A DNA stretch of 64,000 bases from Agrostemma githago. Taxonomy: Eukaryota; Streptophyta; Magnoliopsida; Caryophyllales; Caryophyllaceae. Every line of letters begins with the position of its first letter. Position 1 is the first letter of the stretch. The position numbers and the translations under genes are program-made. The stretch is from positions 42,488,953-42,552,952 of the forward strand of contig OY288256.1 in assembly GCA_958450325.1 (NCBI GenBank). The letters run 5' to 3'. Of the stretch, positions 34,845 to 46,757 are shown piece by piece. Under the pieces are notes generated by a model. It saw only the letters and a program-made list of their open reading frames with translations, was not told the origin of the DNA and searched no databases.

Positions 34845-36240
34845 ATGACTGGGGCAGCCGAGAAGAGTTTAAGGGAGCAGTTACTTTCCTCTGGTGAAAC
34901 ACCGACGAGTATCGTTTTTCCTTCTTTGGAAAAACCGTTTAAGCTTAATCCAGGTTTTATCCAAATACTCCCTAAATTTTACAGTAATTCTAATGAAGAT
35001 GCTCAAAGACATATTCAGGAATTTTATCTTGCTTGTGCTACTTTATCTTTGGATGACGTTGATGATGATATTATTAGATTTCGAGCATTTCCATTCACAT
35101 TGCATGATTTAGCTAGAGATTGGTTGTTTTATCTTCCGTCTGGATCTATTACTTCTTGGGATTGCATGCGAAAAACTTTTCTTGAGAAATATCAACCTCC
35201 TAATATAAGTAGGTCAATAAGAAGACAAATCTTGAGTATTCAGCAAGATGAAAATGAACCTCTGCATGATTATTGGGATAGATTTAATAGATTGTGTATT
35301 TCTTGCCCCCAACACCAACTTAGTGAGAGTGTCTTGATTGAGAGTTTTTATGATGGCTTGGTAGATGATCAGAAGCGACTAATAGATACTGCTAGTGGTG
35401 GGTCTTTAGTAGATAAAACTCCTATAGAAGCTAGAAAAGTGATTTCAAACATGGCTATTAGTAGTCAACAATATGTAATAAAGAATGATCAAGAAGAGAA
35501 AATGCAAAATCAATTAAGGGAGCAAGCACAGGAGATTAAAGAATTCAAAAATGCAATTGGTGCTGTTAGTGCTCAAAATCAGTCTTTCGAAAATATTGTT
35601 AGACAATTAGCCATCCAAATAGGAGAAGTACATTCACAAACGTTTAGTCGCCATGAGCAATTAGAGAATCAAATGCAACATGTGTGTACTACTCTCGGTA
35701 ATATTCATAACAAATTAGAACAAATTGAGAATACAAAACACTTCTCTTACATTATTGATGAATCTAAGGCTATAACCTTAAGGAGTGGAAAAGAGCTTAA
35801 GAATAAAGTTGAAATTGAAAAAGAAATCGAGGTTAGTAGAGGAGAAAAGAATCAAATGGATGTTAGTGATAATCAAGATGAATCTTTTGATAGTGAAAAA
35901 GATGTTCAAGGTGATAAAGATACTCAAGAAAAAGAAATTACTAAATCCGTACCTGATGTTACTAATCTTAAGACATTTGTTCCATTCCCTTCAAGATTTG
36001 CTCAATCAAAGAAACAAGAGCTGGATAATGAAATTCTAGAAACATTTCGGAAGGTAGAAATAAATATACCTCTCTTAGATGCTATTAAACAGATGCCTAA
36101 ATATGCTAAATTTCTGAAAGAACTGTGCACTAATAAGAGGAAAATCAAGAGCGGTGACAAAGTGTTAATTGGAGAGAATGTGTCTTCTGTTCTTCAAAAG
36201 AAAATGCCTCCGAAGTGTAAGGATCCGGGGATGTTTAGCA
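34845..36240 (+). CDS. gag: Athila-2 gag
   Basis: The frame opens MTGAAEKSLREQLLSSGE and runs without a stop through the capsid region, where NPGFIQILPKFYSN, WLFYLPSGSITSWD and YWDRFNRLC follow the Athila gag pattern. A long Gln/Glu-rich, coiled-coil-like segment follows (35500-35730), then AITLRSGKELKN and a charged linker. No CCHC zinc knuckle can be seen, in contrast to Athila-1. The frame continues directly into protease at about 36240, so gag and pol are one polyprotein here. The start is the first Met after the primer site in the open frame. Confidence 0.85.
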
Positions 36241-39200
36241 TACCTTGTAAAATTGGAAACTGTAAATTAGATAAATGTGTGCTTGATTTAGGAGCTTCAA
36301 TCAGTGTTATGCCAAAGTCTGTCTATGAATCATTAAAATTAGGACCCCTTGCTAAAACTGACGTAGTAATCCAGTTAGCCGATAGATCACATGCTTATCC
36401 TATTGGAATTTTAGAGGATGTCTTAGTTCAGGTCAATATGTTAGTGTTTCCCATTGATTTTTATGTTATTGATATGGGTAACTCTTTTGATGCTAAAGAT
36501 GTACCATTATAACTAGGGAGACCCTTTCTCAAAACTGCTAGGACAAAGATTGATGTGTTTAAAGGAACTCTTTCATTTGAGTTTGATGAAGAAACGATTA
36601 AACTTAACATCTATGATACTATGAAACACCCAAATGATGTTGATGTCGTTAGTTGTATAGATAGCCATGATGTAGTGGACTTAGTTACTCGAGAGACTTT
36701 CAATAAAGTATATGAGTTCGATTTCAATGATAAAGATAATTTTGATCATACTCATAACAATATTTCGATCGATAAGTTGAAAAGTGTTGCTAGTATTGAC
36801 TTACCCGCAAATACACCTAAATTAATATCTTCTGTCCAATGTGCCCCTGATTTGGAACTAAAACCCTTGCCTAGTAATCTGAAATACTGTTTTCTTGGAG
36901 AAAATGATACCTTGCCGATAATTATTTCTAATTTACTTACCGGGTCACAAGAAGAAAAACTGATTAATGTACTTAATAAATATAAAGAGGCTATAAGGTG
37001 GACCATAGCGGATATTAAAGGTATCAGTCCCACATTGTGTATGCATAACATTTTTCTAGAGAATGATTCTAAACTCGTCAGAGAAACCCAACGTAGGCTT
37101 AACCCTGCAATGATGGAAGTTGTAAAAAAGGAAATTCTTAAGTGGCGTGACGCAGGTGTTATATATCCTATATCTGATTCAAAATGGGTTAGTCCAATTC
37201 ATGTAGTTCCTAAAAAGACGGGAATGACTGTTGTAGAAAACAGTAAAGGTGAATTAGTACCTACTAGAGTGTCGAATGGTTGGAGGGTGTGTATTGATTA
37301 TAGGAAACTTAACCAAGCCACCAGAAAAGATCATTTTCCTTTACCATTCATTGACCTAATGTTAGAAAAGCTTGCGGGGCGATCATACTTTTGCTTTCTT
37401 GATGGTTATTCGGGTTATATTCAAGTTCCTATTGCTCCCGAGGATCAAGAAAAGACCACTTTTACTTGCCCTTTTCGTACTTTTGCATTTAGAAGAATGC
37501 CCTTTAGACTTTGTAATGCTCCTGACACATTTCAACGTTGTATGATGAGTATATTTTCTGATTTGCTTGATAATTCTATGGAGGTCTTTATGGATGACTT
37601 TACAGTGTTTGGTGATGATTTTGATAGGTGTCTCCATAATTTATCTCTAGCATTAAAAAGATGCGTTGAAACTAACCTTGTGCTGAATTATGGAAAATGT
37701 CATTTCATGGTGGAAAAAGGAGTAGTCTTAGGACATGTTGTTAGTTCTAAAGGTCTAGAGGTTGACAAAGAAAAAGTTGATATTATTAGTTCATTACCTT
37801 ACCCTACTTGTGTGCGTGAAATAAGATCTATTCTAGGGCATGCTGGATTTTATAGGCGATTTATACAAAATTTCTCTTATATCGCATCGCCTTTATGTGC
37901 TTTACTTGCTAAAGATGCATCATATGTTTTTAATGAAAATTGTAAAATTGCATTTGACACATTAAAAGACAAACTAACTTCAGCACCTATAATAAGACCG
38001 CCTAATTGGTCTTTGCCTTTTGAGATAATGTGTGATGCTAGTGATAAGGCTGTGGGTGCTGTCTTAGGTAAAAAAGTTGGCAAAGAGCCGTATGTGATTT
38101 ATTATGCTTCAAAGTCTCTTGATCGCGCTCAATGTAATTACACTGTTACTGAAAAAAGAGATGTATGCTGTCATTTTTGCTCTTGAGAAATTCAGGTCTT
38201 ACTTACTAGGTACCCATGTGATTATATATTCTGACCATTCTACCTTGAAATATTTGCTGAAAAAGAAAGAATCTAAAGCTAGATTACTCCGTTGGGTTTT
38301 ACTATTGCAAGAATTTGATCTAGAGATAAGAGATAAAAAAGGAGCTGAAAACTTTGTTGCCGACCATCTTAGTAGAATTGTTCATGATAAGGAACTGATT
38401 GAATCTTCATCTGATTTTTTTCCTGTTGAACAATTACTTGAACTAAATACTATATTACCTTGGTATGCGGACATTGTTAATTACTTAGTGTCGAAGGAAT
38501 TTCCTAAGAATTTAAGTAGGCATCAGAAAGATAAGATTAAACATGATTCACGATACTATATTTGGGATGATCCGTACTTATTTAAAATTTGTGCTGACAA
38601 CATTGTAAGAAGATGCGTATCAGATCATGAAATTAAGTCCATTTGAATTTTGTCATTCTTTCGAGTGTGGTGGTCACTTTGGTCCAAAGAGAACAGCTCA
38701 TAAGGTTTTAGAATGTGGTTTCTTTTGGCCTTCTTTGCATAAAGATGCTTATTTATTTGTTAAATCTTGTGATAAATGTCAGAGAACAGGTAATATTTCT
38801 AAAAGAGATCAGATGCCACTTAAAACTATCTTTGTGAATAATGTATTTGATATTTGGCGCATAGATTTCATGGGACCATTCCCATCTTCCTTTGGTAATA
38901 CTTACATTCTCTTAGCCGTTGATTATGTTTCTAAATGGGTTGAGGCTAAAGCGACTAGGACAAATGATTCTAAAGTTGTGGTGGAATTTGTTAAAGATCA
39001 TATTTTTAATAGATTCGGTGTTCCTAGAGCTATTATTAGTGACCGAGGTACTCATTTTTGTAATCGTATTATTGAAGCTTTATTTAGGAAGTACCATGTT
39101 ACTCATAAGGTCTCTATGGCGTACCACCCACAAACTAATGGTCAGGCTGAGGTTTCAAATCGTGAAATAAAATCTATCTTGGAGAAGGTTGTGAACCCAA

Positions 39201-39753
39201 ATAGAAAGGATTGGAGTGCTCGATTGGTGATGCATTATGGGCTTATAGAACCGCATATAAAACACCTATTGGAATGTCACCTTATCGTTTTGTCTATGGA
39301 AAAGCTTGTCACCTTCCTGTGGAACTCGAACACAAAGCTTTTTGGGCTATTCAAAAGTGTAATCTCGATTATGAGAAATCATGTGGTAATAGAAAATTAG
39401 AGATTCAAGAATTAGAGGAAATTAGGAATGATGCTTATGAGAATTCGATGATTTACAAGGAGAAAACAAAAGAATATCATGATAAGTTGTTATCGAGGAA
39501 AAGTTTTAGCATTGGTGACAAGGTATTATTGTATAACTCTAGATTAAGACTATTTCCGGGTAAACTGAGATCGAGATGGATTGGCCCTTTTGAGGTTATG
39601 AGAGTATATGAGCATGGTGCAATTCAGATAAGGAATTGTGAATCGGGTAATATTATTAAGGTGAATGGGCATAGAATTAAACCTTATTATGAAGGCTTTA
39701 CAGCTAATTGGGTTGATATCATAGATTTGGAAGATCCTATTTCTGAAAATTAA
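36240..39753 (+). pseudogene. pol: Athila-2 pol: protease, RT, RNase H, integrase (lightly broken)
   Basis: Protease carries DLGASISVMP near 36285. TAA at 36510-36512 interrupts the segment before LGRPF. RT carries WRVCIDYRKLNQA, LDGYSGYIQVP and FMDDF near 37585. RNase H carries CDASDKAVGAVLG. An extra A in a run near 38150 shifts the frame. A further shift lies near 38640 at the start of the integrase zinc finger, and another near 39224. The integrase core has IDFMGP, ISDRGTHF and HPQTNGQAEVSNREIK, which supply the D, D and E residues. The C-terminal part ends at 39753. The few lesions fit a recent insertion. Confidence 0.9.
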
Positions 39754-39799
39754 TTAAGATGTAGTATTACGTCGAGCCACGACGTAAAATAAGGCGCTT

Positions 39800-39817
39800 C
39801 TTGGGAGGCAACCCAAG
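39800..39817 (+). other. Post-integrase hairpin, Athila-2
   Basis: CTTGGG, loop AGGCAA and CCCAAG form a perfect 6-bp stem about 45 bases after the integrase stop, at the same relative place as in Athila-1, followed by a T-rich run. Confidence 0.55.
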
Positions 39818-39829
39818 CATGTTTTTTTA

Positions 39830-41376
39830 TTTTGTTTTAATTTGTAGGTTATTTTGCTAATTAACTTAGGTTGTTTTATTTTCGTTTCTTCCTATTTCAC
39901 TTGTCTTGTTCTAGTGCTTGAATTTTGCAGGTTAGAATAACGAGCTACTTTGCGGAAGATGTGATGAATTGAGAATGCATAGATTTTTTTTTTCCCAATA
40001 ATTGTGGCAGAGATGCTAATATCTCTACTTCACTAGCTCCGCTAAGTACCTTATCCCTCTTAATTATGTTTATGAGTGCAAATTTTTTGCTCTTTGATGT
40101 CTCTTTTGACATTGAGGACAATGTCAAATTTAAGTGTGGGGGGAGGTAATTGAAAATTGGAGAAATTTGGAAGTGTTGTTGATATCATGCCGAAAGTAAT
40201 GTTGGCGGGTGACCATTTATGATGAATGTGTTTTGCAGATTGCTTTAATTTTTTTTGGAAGATGTCGATATTTAGGGGAAATGCTGTCAAAATTTTGGTA
40301 GAATTTGAGCTTTAAAGTTTTAACCTTTGTTTTTTTGACTACCTAGACTTGGGAAGTTGACGACGAACTCTAAAAATATATTTTGTCACAAAGACTAATT
40401 TTTTTAAAAATAATTTCTCTAATAATAGTAGTAGCGTAATTTAAAAGGTTATATATTTTAAAGTCGTGTATACATTGGTTTTTCCTCCCAATTAGACTTG
40501 GATTAATTAATTTAGTAATAGATGGTATATTAAGTCTCTTTTAAATTTGAGTTACAAATAAATTATAAAGAATACCACTTACTTTAGCTATCTTAACTAT
40601 TTTTTTGTTGACTCTGGAGGTACGAGCGGTAAGCCGGTCTTGTTTCAATTAATTTACTTTCGCAGGTGACTCCTAATTAGAGATATAAGAAAGATTAGAT
40701 GCCTCAAAAGTGAGTGAATCGGTCTTGTGACTCGAGTTAGTAAATCCGAGGGGAACCTAGTCCTAACGGGATTGGGAGAATGCCTAATGCCTTGTCCGGA
40801 AGGGCGGGAGTCATTGGTTGAAAGCTCGCTACATGGGTCACTCGATCTTGAAAAAAAAAATGATGAAAAAAAAGAGAAAAAAAAGGTGAAAGAAAAAATC
40901 ATGCGAAGAAAAAGAAATAAAAGAATAAGAGCAGAAAAAGTGAGGCGAGGTGTCTAGTTTGCCTTATGTGCTCGGGAGGACGATCCTCGTACAGAGTTGG
41001 TAATAGGAATGTACCGAAAGTAGATCCCCCTCCCCTAAAACCTTAAACTGCTGAAACCTGTCTTCTTGAGTCAATTCTTACCCAATTTTTCAAAGGTAGT
41101 TAGATAAGTGGGATGGATGATGAGTTTATTTATAATTTTGATTTAGGAGCGGTTTAAAATATTATATATTGTAAATTAATTAATTGAATAGTTTATAGTG
41201 GAGGAGAAACTTATGTGTATATTGCTTGCTAATCTAACTTTAAAAAGTTTTGATAAATTTACTTACTACTATTTTTCCCAAATATTTTTAGTTTGTCGTC
41301 GATCGTACCTAGTTTGGTTCGTCTAAAATGTTTTTAAGGTTAATGTTTTTGTTTTTCGTTTTAGCTCTTGAGTTCT
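39830..41376 (+). other. Athila-2 3' non-coding region with internal hairpin module
   Basis: No gene was seen. At 40105-40128 TTTGACATTG, loop AGGA and CAATGTCAAA form a perfect 10-bp stem, followed by a purine-rich run TTTAAGTGTGGGGGGAGG to 40146. An A-rich tract lies at 40848-40930. Confidence 0.7.
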
Positions 41377-41415
41377 CATTGTCGAGGATGACAATGGACT
41401 AAGTGTGGGGGAATT
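41377..41415 (+). promoter_or_regulatory. Athila-2 polypurine tract with upstream hairpin
   Basis: CATTGTC, loop GAGGAT and GACAATG form a perfect 7-bp stem, followed by AAGTGTGGGGGAATT and the 3' LTR at 41416. Confidence 0.8.
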
Positions 41416-42926
41416 TGATGAGTCAATATCTATGCGTATTTTTACCCCTTTAATATTATATTTTCAGTGTCGTCTTTGTATTATTTGAGCTAAACGTTAT
41501 AAATTTAGTAACTTTTGATATATTATCGGCCTTATATTATTTTTCGTACTAAATTGAGTTTTAAGGTGTATTTTAATTAATTAGTAATGACCAATTTGAT
41601 TTAAGATGGAAAAGACTACTAAAATCGTATTTATGCTTGCAGGTCTGTCTTTAAGACGACGATATCTCACACATACAAGGTCAAAATAGGGCGATATAGG
41701 ACACGTTGGAAAGCTAAGTCCAAGACCGATAACTTTATAGAATAAAGTTAGACCCAAATCCAAAGTTTTATGGGTCAAAATCAGACTAATAGAATTTTAC
41801 TCGAGAATTAGGCTGAATTGACAAAAGGAAAGTCCATAGGAGAATAATAAGGAAATAAAGAGAAAGGAAACAAAAAAAATATTATAAAAGGAGGAGAAGA
41901 ACAGGGTAGCCGTAGCACACCAACAAGAAACAAAATAGAGGAGAGAGAAAGAAAAAAAGAATAGAAGAAACAGAGGCGCAGCCGACAACGCGGACGAAGA
42001 ACGATCATTCGGCTCGATTTCGACCCGATTTTTATGAGATTTCTTAATCCTTCACTATTATTTACTGTTTTAATGTTTAGTATGGAGTAATTTTTCAATA
42101 GGAGTGTGTAATTAACTATTGATATTGTGGTCTATGAGATTGGATTTTTATGTTTAACGATTAATTATTGTTATTGGGTATTCACTCGAAATTCATTATT
42201 AACCTTGTGATTTATGATTATTAATTTGGATTGATCACCTAGATTGTTCTCTTAAAACTATTGTTAATAGATAATAATTTTGATTAGGTTGCAGCTTACT
42301 GGTCTAATCTTTATTGTTAGAATTTTGAGTAATAATTCCGTCTTATAGAGTTGCAGCTTTCTGGTTTTGTAACACCTAATTGATTGGTGTTCTTAAAGCG
42401 ATTAAATATATTGACTTGATTCGTGCTTACAAGGTTGAGTCGATTTAATTTAATTAGGATTAAACTTGCGTGGTTAACGGAGTTTAACGAGTAAAAAAGA
42501 TAAAACTTTTAATTTACTTGCTTACAAGGGATTAAATAGTTAACCAATCTATCCAATAACTAATTAAGTGAATCAATGATTTGACCTAATATCTATAGAA
42601 AATTACATATCTCCTATTAATTCGTTATTATAACTTTAACTTGAATTAAAAATCGTTGTTATTTACTTGTCTTTTTAATTTAGTCTAGTTTATTTTTGTA
42701 ATAGTTTAATTTAGATTAGAAATTATTCACCTCAACAAAACCCCCCTCAATATAATTATATAACTATACCTACTATTATAAATTATAAATAATAGAATAA
42801 TTACATCGATCTAGGATAGTACATTAGTCCCTGTGGGTTCGACCCTTACCTACCCTTCTACTTGCTAGTTAGAGTTCGTAAGCGAAAATATAAATTTAAT
42901 TTTGAGCGCGGAAACGACACGCATCA
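41416..42926 (+). repeat. Athila-2 3' LTR
   Basis: 1511 bp, matching 33151-34660 with about two dozen differences by eye. It is followed by the duplication CTGAG. Confidence 0.95.
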
Positions 42927-42931
42927 CTGAG

Positions 42932-43475
42932 TACCAAGCACATTTCCATCCGGAGGGGCTTTTTGACCACACTCCATGTACAGTTAGCCATTGGGGTCTG
43001 GTAGAGAAGAGATCAAATAGCTTCAAGTACTTCCACATGTGGAGTACGGCACCTGGTTTCCAAGATGTCGTAAAGGCTGGGTGGGATACACCTGTTCAGG
43101 GTACGCCTATGTACTGTGTTGCAAAGAGGTTTAAGGGCTTAAAGAAAGACCTGAAGAAACTTAATAGGGCTCAGTTTGCTGATATAGAGGTCAAAGTTGA
43201 AGGTCTTCCTAGAGAACTGCAGAAAGTACATCAATGTATTGCTGAATCTTATCCTACTGCAGGTTTAATTGGGGGAAGAAAGGAGAATATCTCAGGATTT
43301 GCAGATGTATACCAAAGCCAGGGATAGCTACTTGGCTCAAAAGGCGAAAGCGAAATGGTTAGAGGAAGGGGATTCAAATACAAGGTTTTTCCTTCAAATG
43401 ATTAGGCAGAAATTGGTAAAAAACAAAGTCAATCAAATCAAGGATGTACGTGGGATGGTGTGTAATGACAATAAT
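42932..43475 (+). pseudogene. L1-A ORF2 fragment 2: end of endonuclease and linker to RT
   Basis: The frame continues from fragment 1 with EGLFDHTPC, the end of the APE endonuclease, and a helical linker (AKWLEEGDSNTRFF). A frameshift lies near 43270. It ends at 43475 in codons for Val-Cys-Asn-Asp-Asn-Asn, where L1-B is inserted; the same frame resumes at 62729. Confidence 0.85.
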
Positions 43476-43670
43476 CGACAAAACCCTAGTGAGAGGAAAC
43501 GACGTAGAAGGCGATTTGGAACTGCGGCATCATGGCCAAAGCTCCGTCCAACTCTTCTCCGGCATTGACTAATATCACTAGGAGGAAGAATAAGAATAGG
43601 GATGGGGGTTCTAAAGGAGGGAATTCGAGTGGAGGTAGGAAACCCTCTCTGAACGTCAGGAAAGAGAAGT
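43476..43670 (+). mobile_element. L1-B 5' end and start of ORF1
   Basis: A short leader (43476-43531) precedes ATG at 43532. The encoded start is Ser/Lys/Arg-rich (MAKAPSNSSPALTNITRRKN), as expected for an L1 ORF1 N-terminus. The minus Tat cuts it at 43670, inside a codon, and the frame resumes at 58154. The L1-B insertion point in L1-A is set by frame continuity; at most a 4-bp TAAT repeat marks it. Confidence 0.75.
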
Positions 43671-46097
43671 TGTGGACATGACGTAGGTCCACCCCGACGT
43701 GGCCACGCGTGGGTTTTGGGTTAGGCGAATGCACCTCCATATGAGAAGGATCGAATTGAAATTTAAGTCGAAATGGAGTCGCCACCGAATTTTATGGTTA
43801 TTCGGAACCGTTCGAGCCCACTCTACATCGCCATGGCCCATACACAAAGTATGGCCCATTTTGGTTTGAGAGTTTATTGGGCTCGTCCCTTTGCATATCG
43901 ATATAGATGCCGACTTGAGCGGTTAATCGTATATTGAATGACTCTCGTTGCCAATGGATTCGGACATCCGGAAACCACGGTTCTGAGTAAGGGGTGAGGG
44001 TACGTGTTGGGAAGCCCACTAAGGACACCCAACCCCGCCCGCACTTAGCGGCCTCTACTAGGACATCGTTTGACTTTTTAATATGCGCGTTAGTGATTCG
44101 GTGAAATGTTATGCAGACAGCGTTTTAGCTAAGCATGCAAATTAAATGTTAGCTACGTCAATTTAATGCATCTAATTTATTGTCGAAGTGATTTAGCATG
44201 CGAGGGTTCATTTAAAAGCGGTAAAACGCAAATAAATAAAGCAAAGCAAAAATAAATCGATTAAAAGTTACACGGGCGGAATACAACCCGGAATTCACAA
44301 TACGGCGTACAATAAAATAGAACAATTGAAATATACAATTGAAATGACGAGCAATAATTATAAACGGACCCGTGTATAAACTAGACCGTGATTTTGTGTA
44401 GGTGGACGAACTTTAACTAGTTACACATTATATTGCGTATTAATCAAAGGACGGAGGTTCGAGACCTAGACGTGGTGCTAGCCCGATCTCGAACCTCGAT
44501 GCCTTGTCCCGACTTATCACCTCGAGAAATTGAGTCTAAATTAATTTTACATCGGATACGACTAAAGAGTCGTCGACATAAAATTAATAATGTGAGACCG
44601 TCGATCAAAATCGTTTAAGTGAAGTGACATGCATGAATTTTGAAAAGGAGACCACGTGATTGACTTTACACGTGTCGACTAAGTCGCTTTTTAAAAAGAC
44701 GAGGCTCGAATGATAAAAAGAAGGAACTCTCGGTTTTCTGGGCTACAGGACCCACTCGACCGAGTTGTGACCTGACTCGGTCGAGTGTGTCATTAAACGT
44801 GGCTACTGCCCATAATTTAGGGTGCTACTAGATCGAGTAGCAGATGTACTCGGTCGAGTGGCACCTGTACGAGTTGTGACTCGTTTGTTTTAATGTGTTT
44901 TAAATCGATAATTGGCCGAGTCAAATAAAAATATTGACGGATTTAGATTTAACTCGGTTTGTCGGTATTATAATCCTGTCTTATACGATTATAATACCGT
45001 TATCGGAATTTTGTAAAGAAAGTTATTGTTAGATAAGAAATTTGATTAGTGCCGGAATTGCGCCCCTCTACGTCACGACGTCGATATTAATCCTTACGGA
45101 TTGTGTGACATCGGTTTTCGTGTCAACGGGTTCCATACTAATTGGAAATGGGATTAAATGCGTTCAACTATGACTTTAGGTTGATTATCATAGTCCAACG
45201 CATTCGAAACCGAATTTTCATACTAAAATGTATTTATGCGACATTATGACGATAATGATGATAAAAAAAGATGATGCGAAAATGAAGACGCGAAAGTACG
45301 ACAATATTAATGCTAGTGTCACTATTATGATTACGATTATAAATGCGATACGAAAATACGGTAAATAAAATGAAAATGAGATTAGAAAAAGAGATCGAGA
45401 TGGGGTTTAGGACACCCTCAACATACATGCTTAGTAAGGACCTCGGAAATGGACTCGTAATAGCGGCACGGGCTTGGGAGTATCGAGGATGTATGCGAGT
45501 TATGGTGTGTATATGAGTGTGTATGCTTCGCCGGTTCTCCGAGGGACGGGGGGCTCGGGTTTGATGTGTTTTGCCTAGGGTTGCTATGGTCGTAGTATTG
45601 TGTGTATGGGATGAGTATGCATGCAACAAGTTGTGAAGTTTGTAAGAGTTGCGTGGTTGCAAAAAGTTGTTGTTTTTTCAAGAAGTCTGTGTTGTGCATG
45701 GGGTCATGGGGTATTTATAGGGAGCCCCGACCCTGGGTCACTCGACCGAGTGGCGCTGGTGCACTCGGTCGAGTGCCCTCGCGAATGCATCTGGACGGTC
45801 TTTGTGAGGCTCCACTCGATCGAGTGGTCAATCCACTCAACCGAGTGGATCAATTAGGCCGGGCTATTTTGGGCGTGATTGCCCTTGATTTGTGCTTGAT
45901 TGATTGTGATGGATTTGGATAAGTTTGGATTGATTTTTGGCTGATTTTTGGATTGTGGCGCAAGTTTCGAGACGCATCCCGGTCGCTTTTGTGTGTCGGG
46001 TTTGTCTTCACCGGGTTTTGACCCGGTCGCTAAAAGACGGGAATTATTTTTTGGAAACTGCCATAGACACCTGGCGGTCAAATTTTGGGTGTCTACA
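43671..46097 (-). repeat. Minus Tat 3' LTR (left in the window)
   Basis: Minus-strand start at 46097 (TGTAGACACCC), end at 43671. TATA box complement at 45712-45719. Palindrome arrays at 45739-45847 (upstream of TATA) and 44753-44860. It lacks about 181 bp present in the other LTR at 57920-58102. Confidence 0.95.
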
Positions 46098-46141
46098 GAG
46101 CCCCCACTCTGACTGAGGCTTGGACAAGGCGAAAGTCAGAG
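46098..46141 (-). promoter_or_regulatory. Minus Tat polypurine tract with hairpin
   Basis: On the minus strand CTCTGACT (46141-46134) pairs with AGTCAGAG (46114-46107), followed by TGGGGGCTC and the LTR. One stem pair differs from the plus Tat by a compensatory change. Confidence 0.78.
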
Positions 46142-46654
46142 TAGCTACCAAGTCAATTAAGACCTGGTAGGCTTCCGTTCGGGTCGTTTATAGTCCGTTA
46201 GACTCGCGTGAAGGGCTCGCCTGCCATAAGTTAGAAATCATACCTGAGCTGATGATGATAACTCCGTGGGGAATCGGACTTGTCGCATAAGTCCTGGGTG
46301 CGCCTATATGTGGGCTCATCCCGTACCATTCCGGGGAAAATGCCGCCTTGGGCTTCCGCTGGGGAGATTTAGAGGGTTGCATGTCCCTGTCTGAGTCGTA
46401 CCTGTAAAAGTCACATAAAATGTATGCAACACGTAGGTAGTAAAATGACTCGTGCTGGGGAAAAAAGTTTTTTTTTTTTGAATTTTTTGAAATATTTGAA
46501 ATTTTTGAAATTTTTGAACTTTTTGTGAATTTTCGACAGACTGCTCGGGATGACTAAATTCCTGTGTCTGAAGAATCATGGGTTGGGCCTGTATGTCTAG
46601 GCCCGCTTGGGCCAAAGAGGCACAACTGCAGGAGATGCTCCAGGGTTTTGGTGT

Positions 46655-46757
46655 TATAAATACATCACCCTGGTTCTCTTCTTTTGTCACAATTCTCAAA
46701 CTACTCAAAAAAATCCTTTCCTCAAGAAAACAATTCTTATTTCTCAAAAGATTTGTC
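46655..46757 (+). promoter_or_regulatory. Promoter and leader of the opposite-strand gene
   Basis: TATAAATA lies at 46655-46662, followed by a pyrimidine-rich then A-rich leader and ATG at 46758, 96 bp after the TATA box. The orientation is opposite to that of the element. Confidence 0.55.

Larger units (their letters stand above)
33151..42926 (+). mobile_element. Athila-2: full-length Athila LTR retrotransposon in L1-A
   Basis: LTRs at 33151-34660 and 41416-42926 begin TGATGAGTCAATAT and end ACGCATCA (ACGCACCA in the 5' copy). The duplication CTGAG flanks the element at 33146-33150 and 42927-42931. A tRNA-Asp-type primer site and a polypurine tract are present. It encodes gag and pol with one stop and about three frameshifts. 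The 1.66-kb stretch after integrase has no ORF, so the Athila post-pol gene is missing. By eye the LTRs differ at about two dozen positions. The internal sequence is clearly diverged from Athila-1, so it is another family. Confidence 0.95.

Noticed and set aside
45234..45922. Several overlapping ORFs in the left minus Tat LTR, repeated at 57104-57792
   Set aside because: Both copies are LTR sequence; the frames cross the TATA box and palindromes on both strands, so coding is unlikely.
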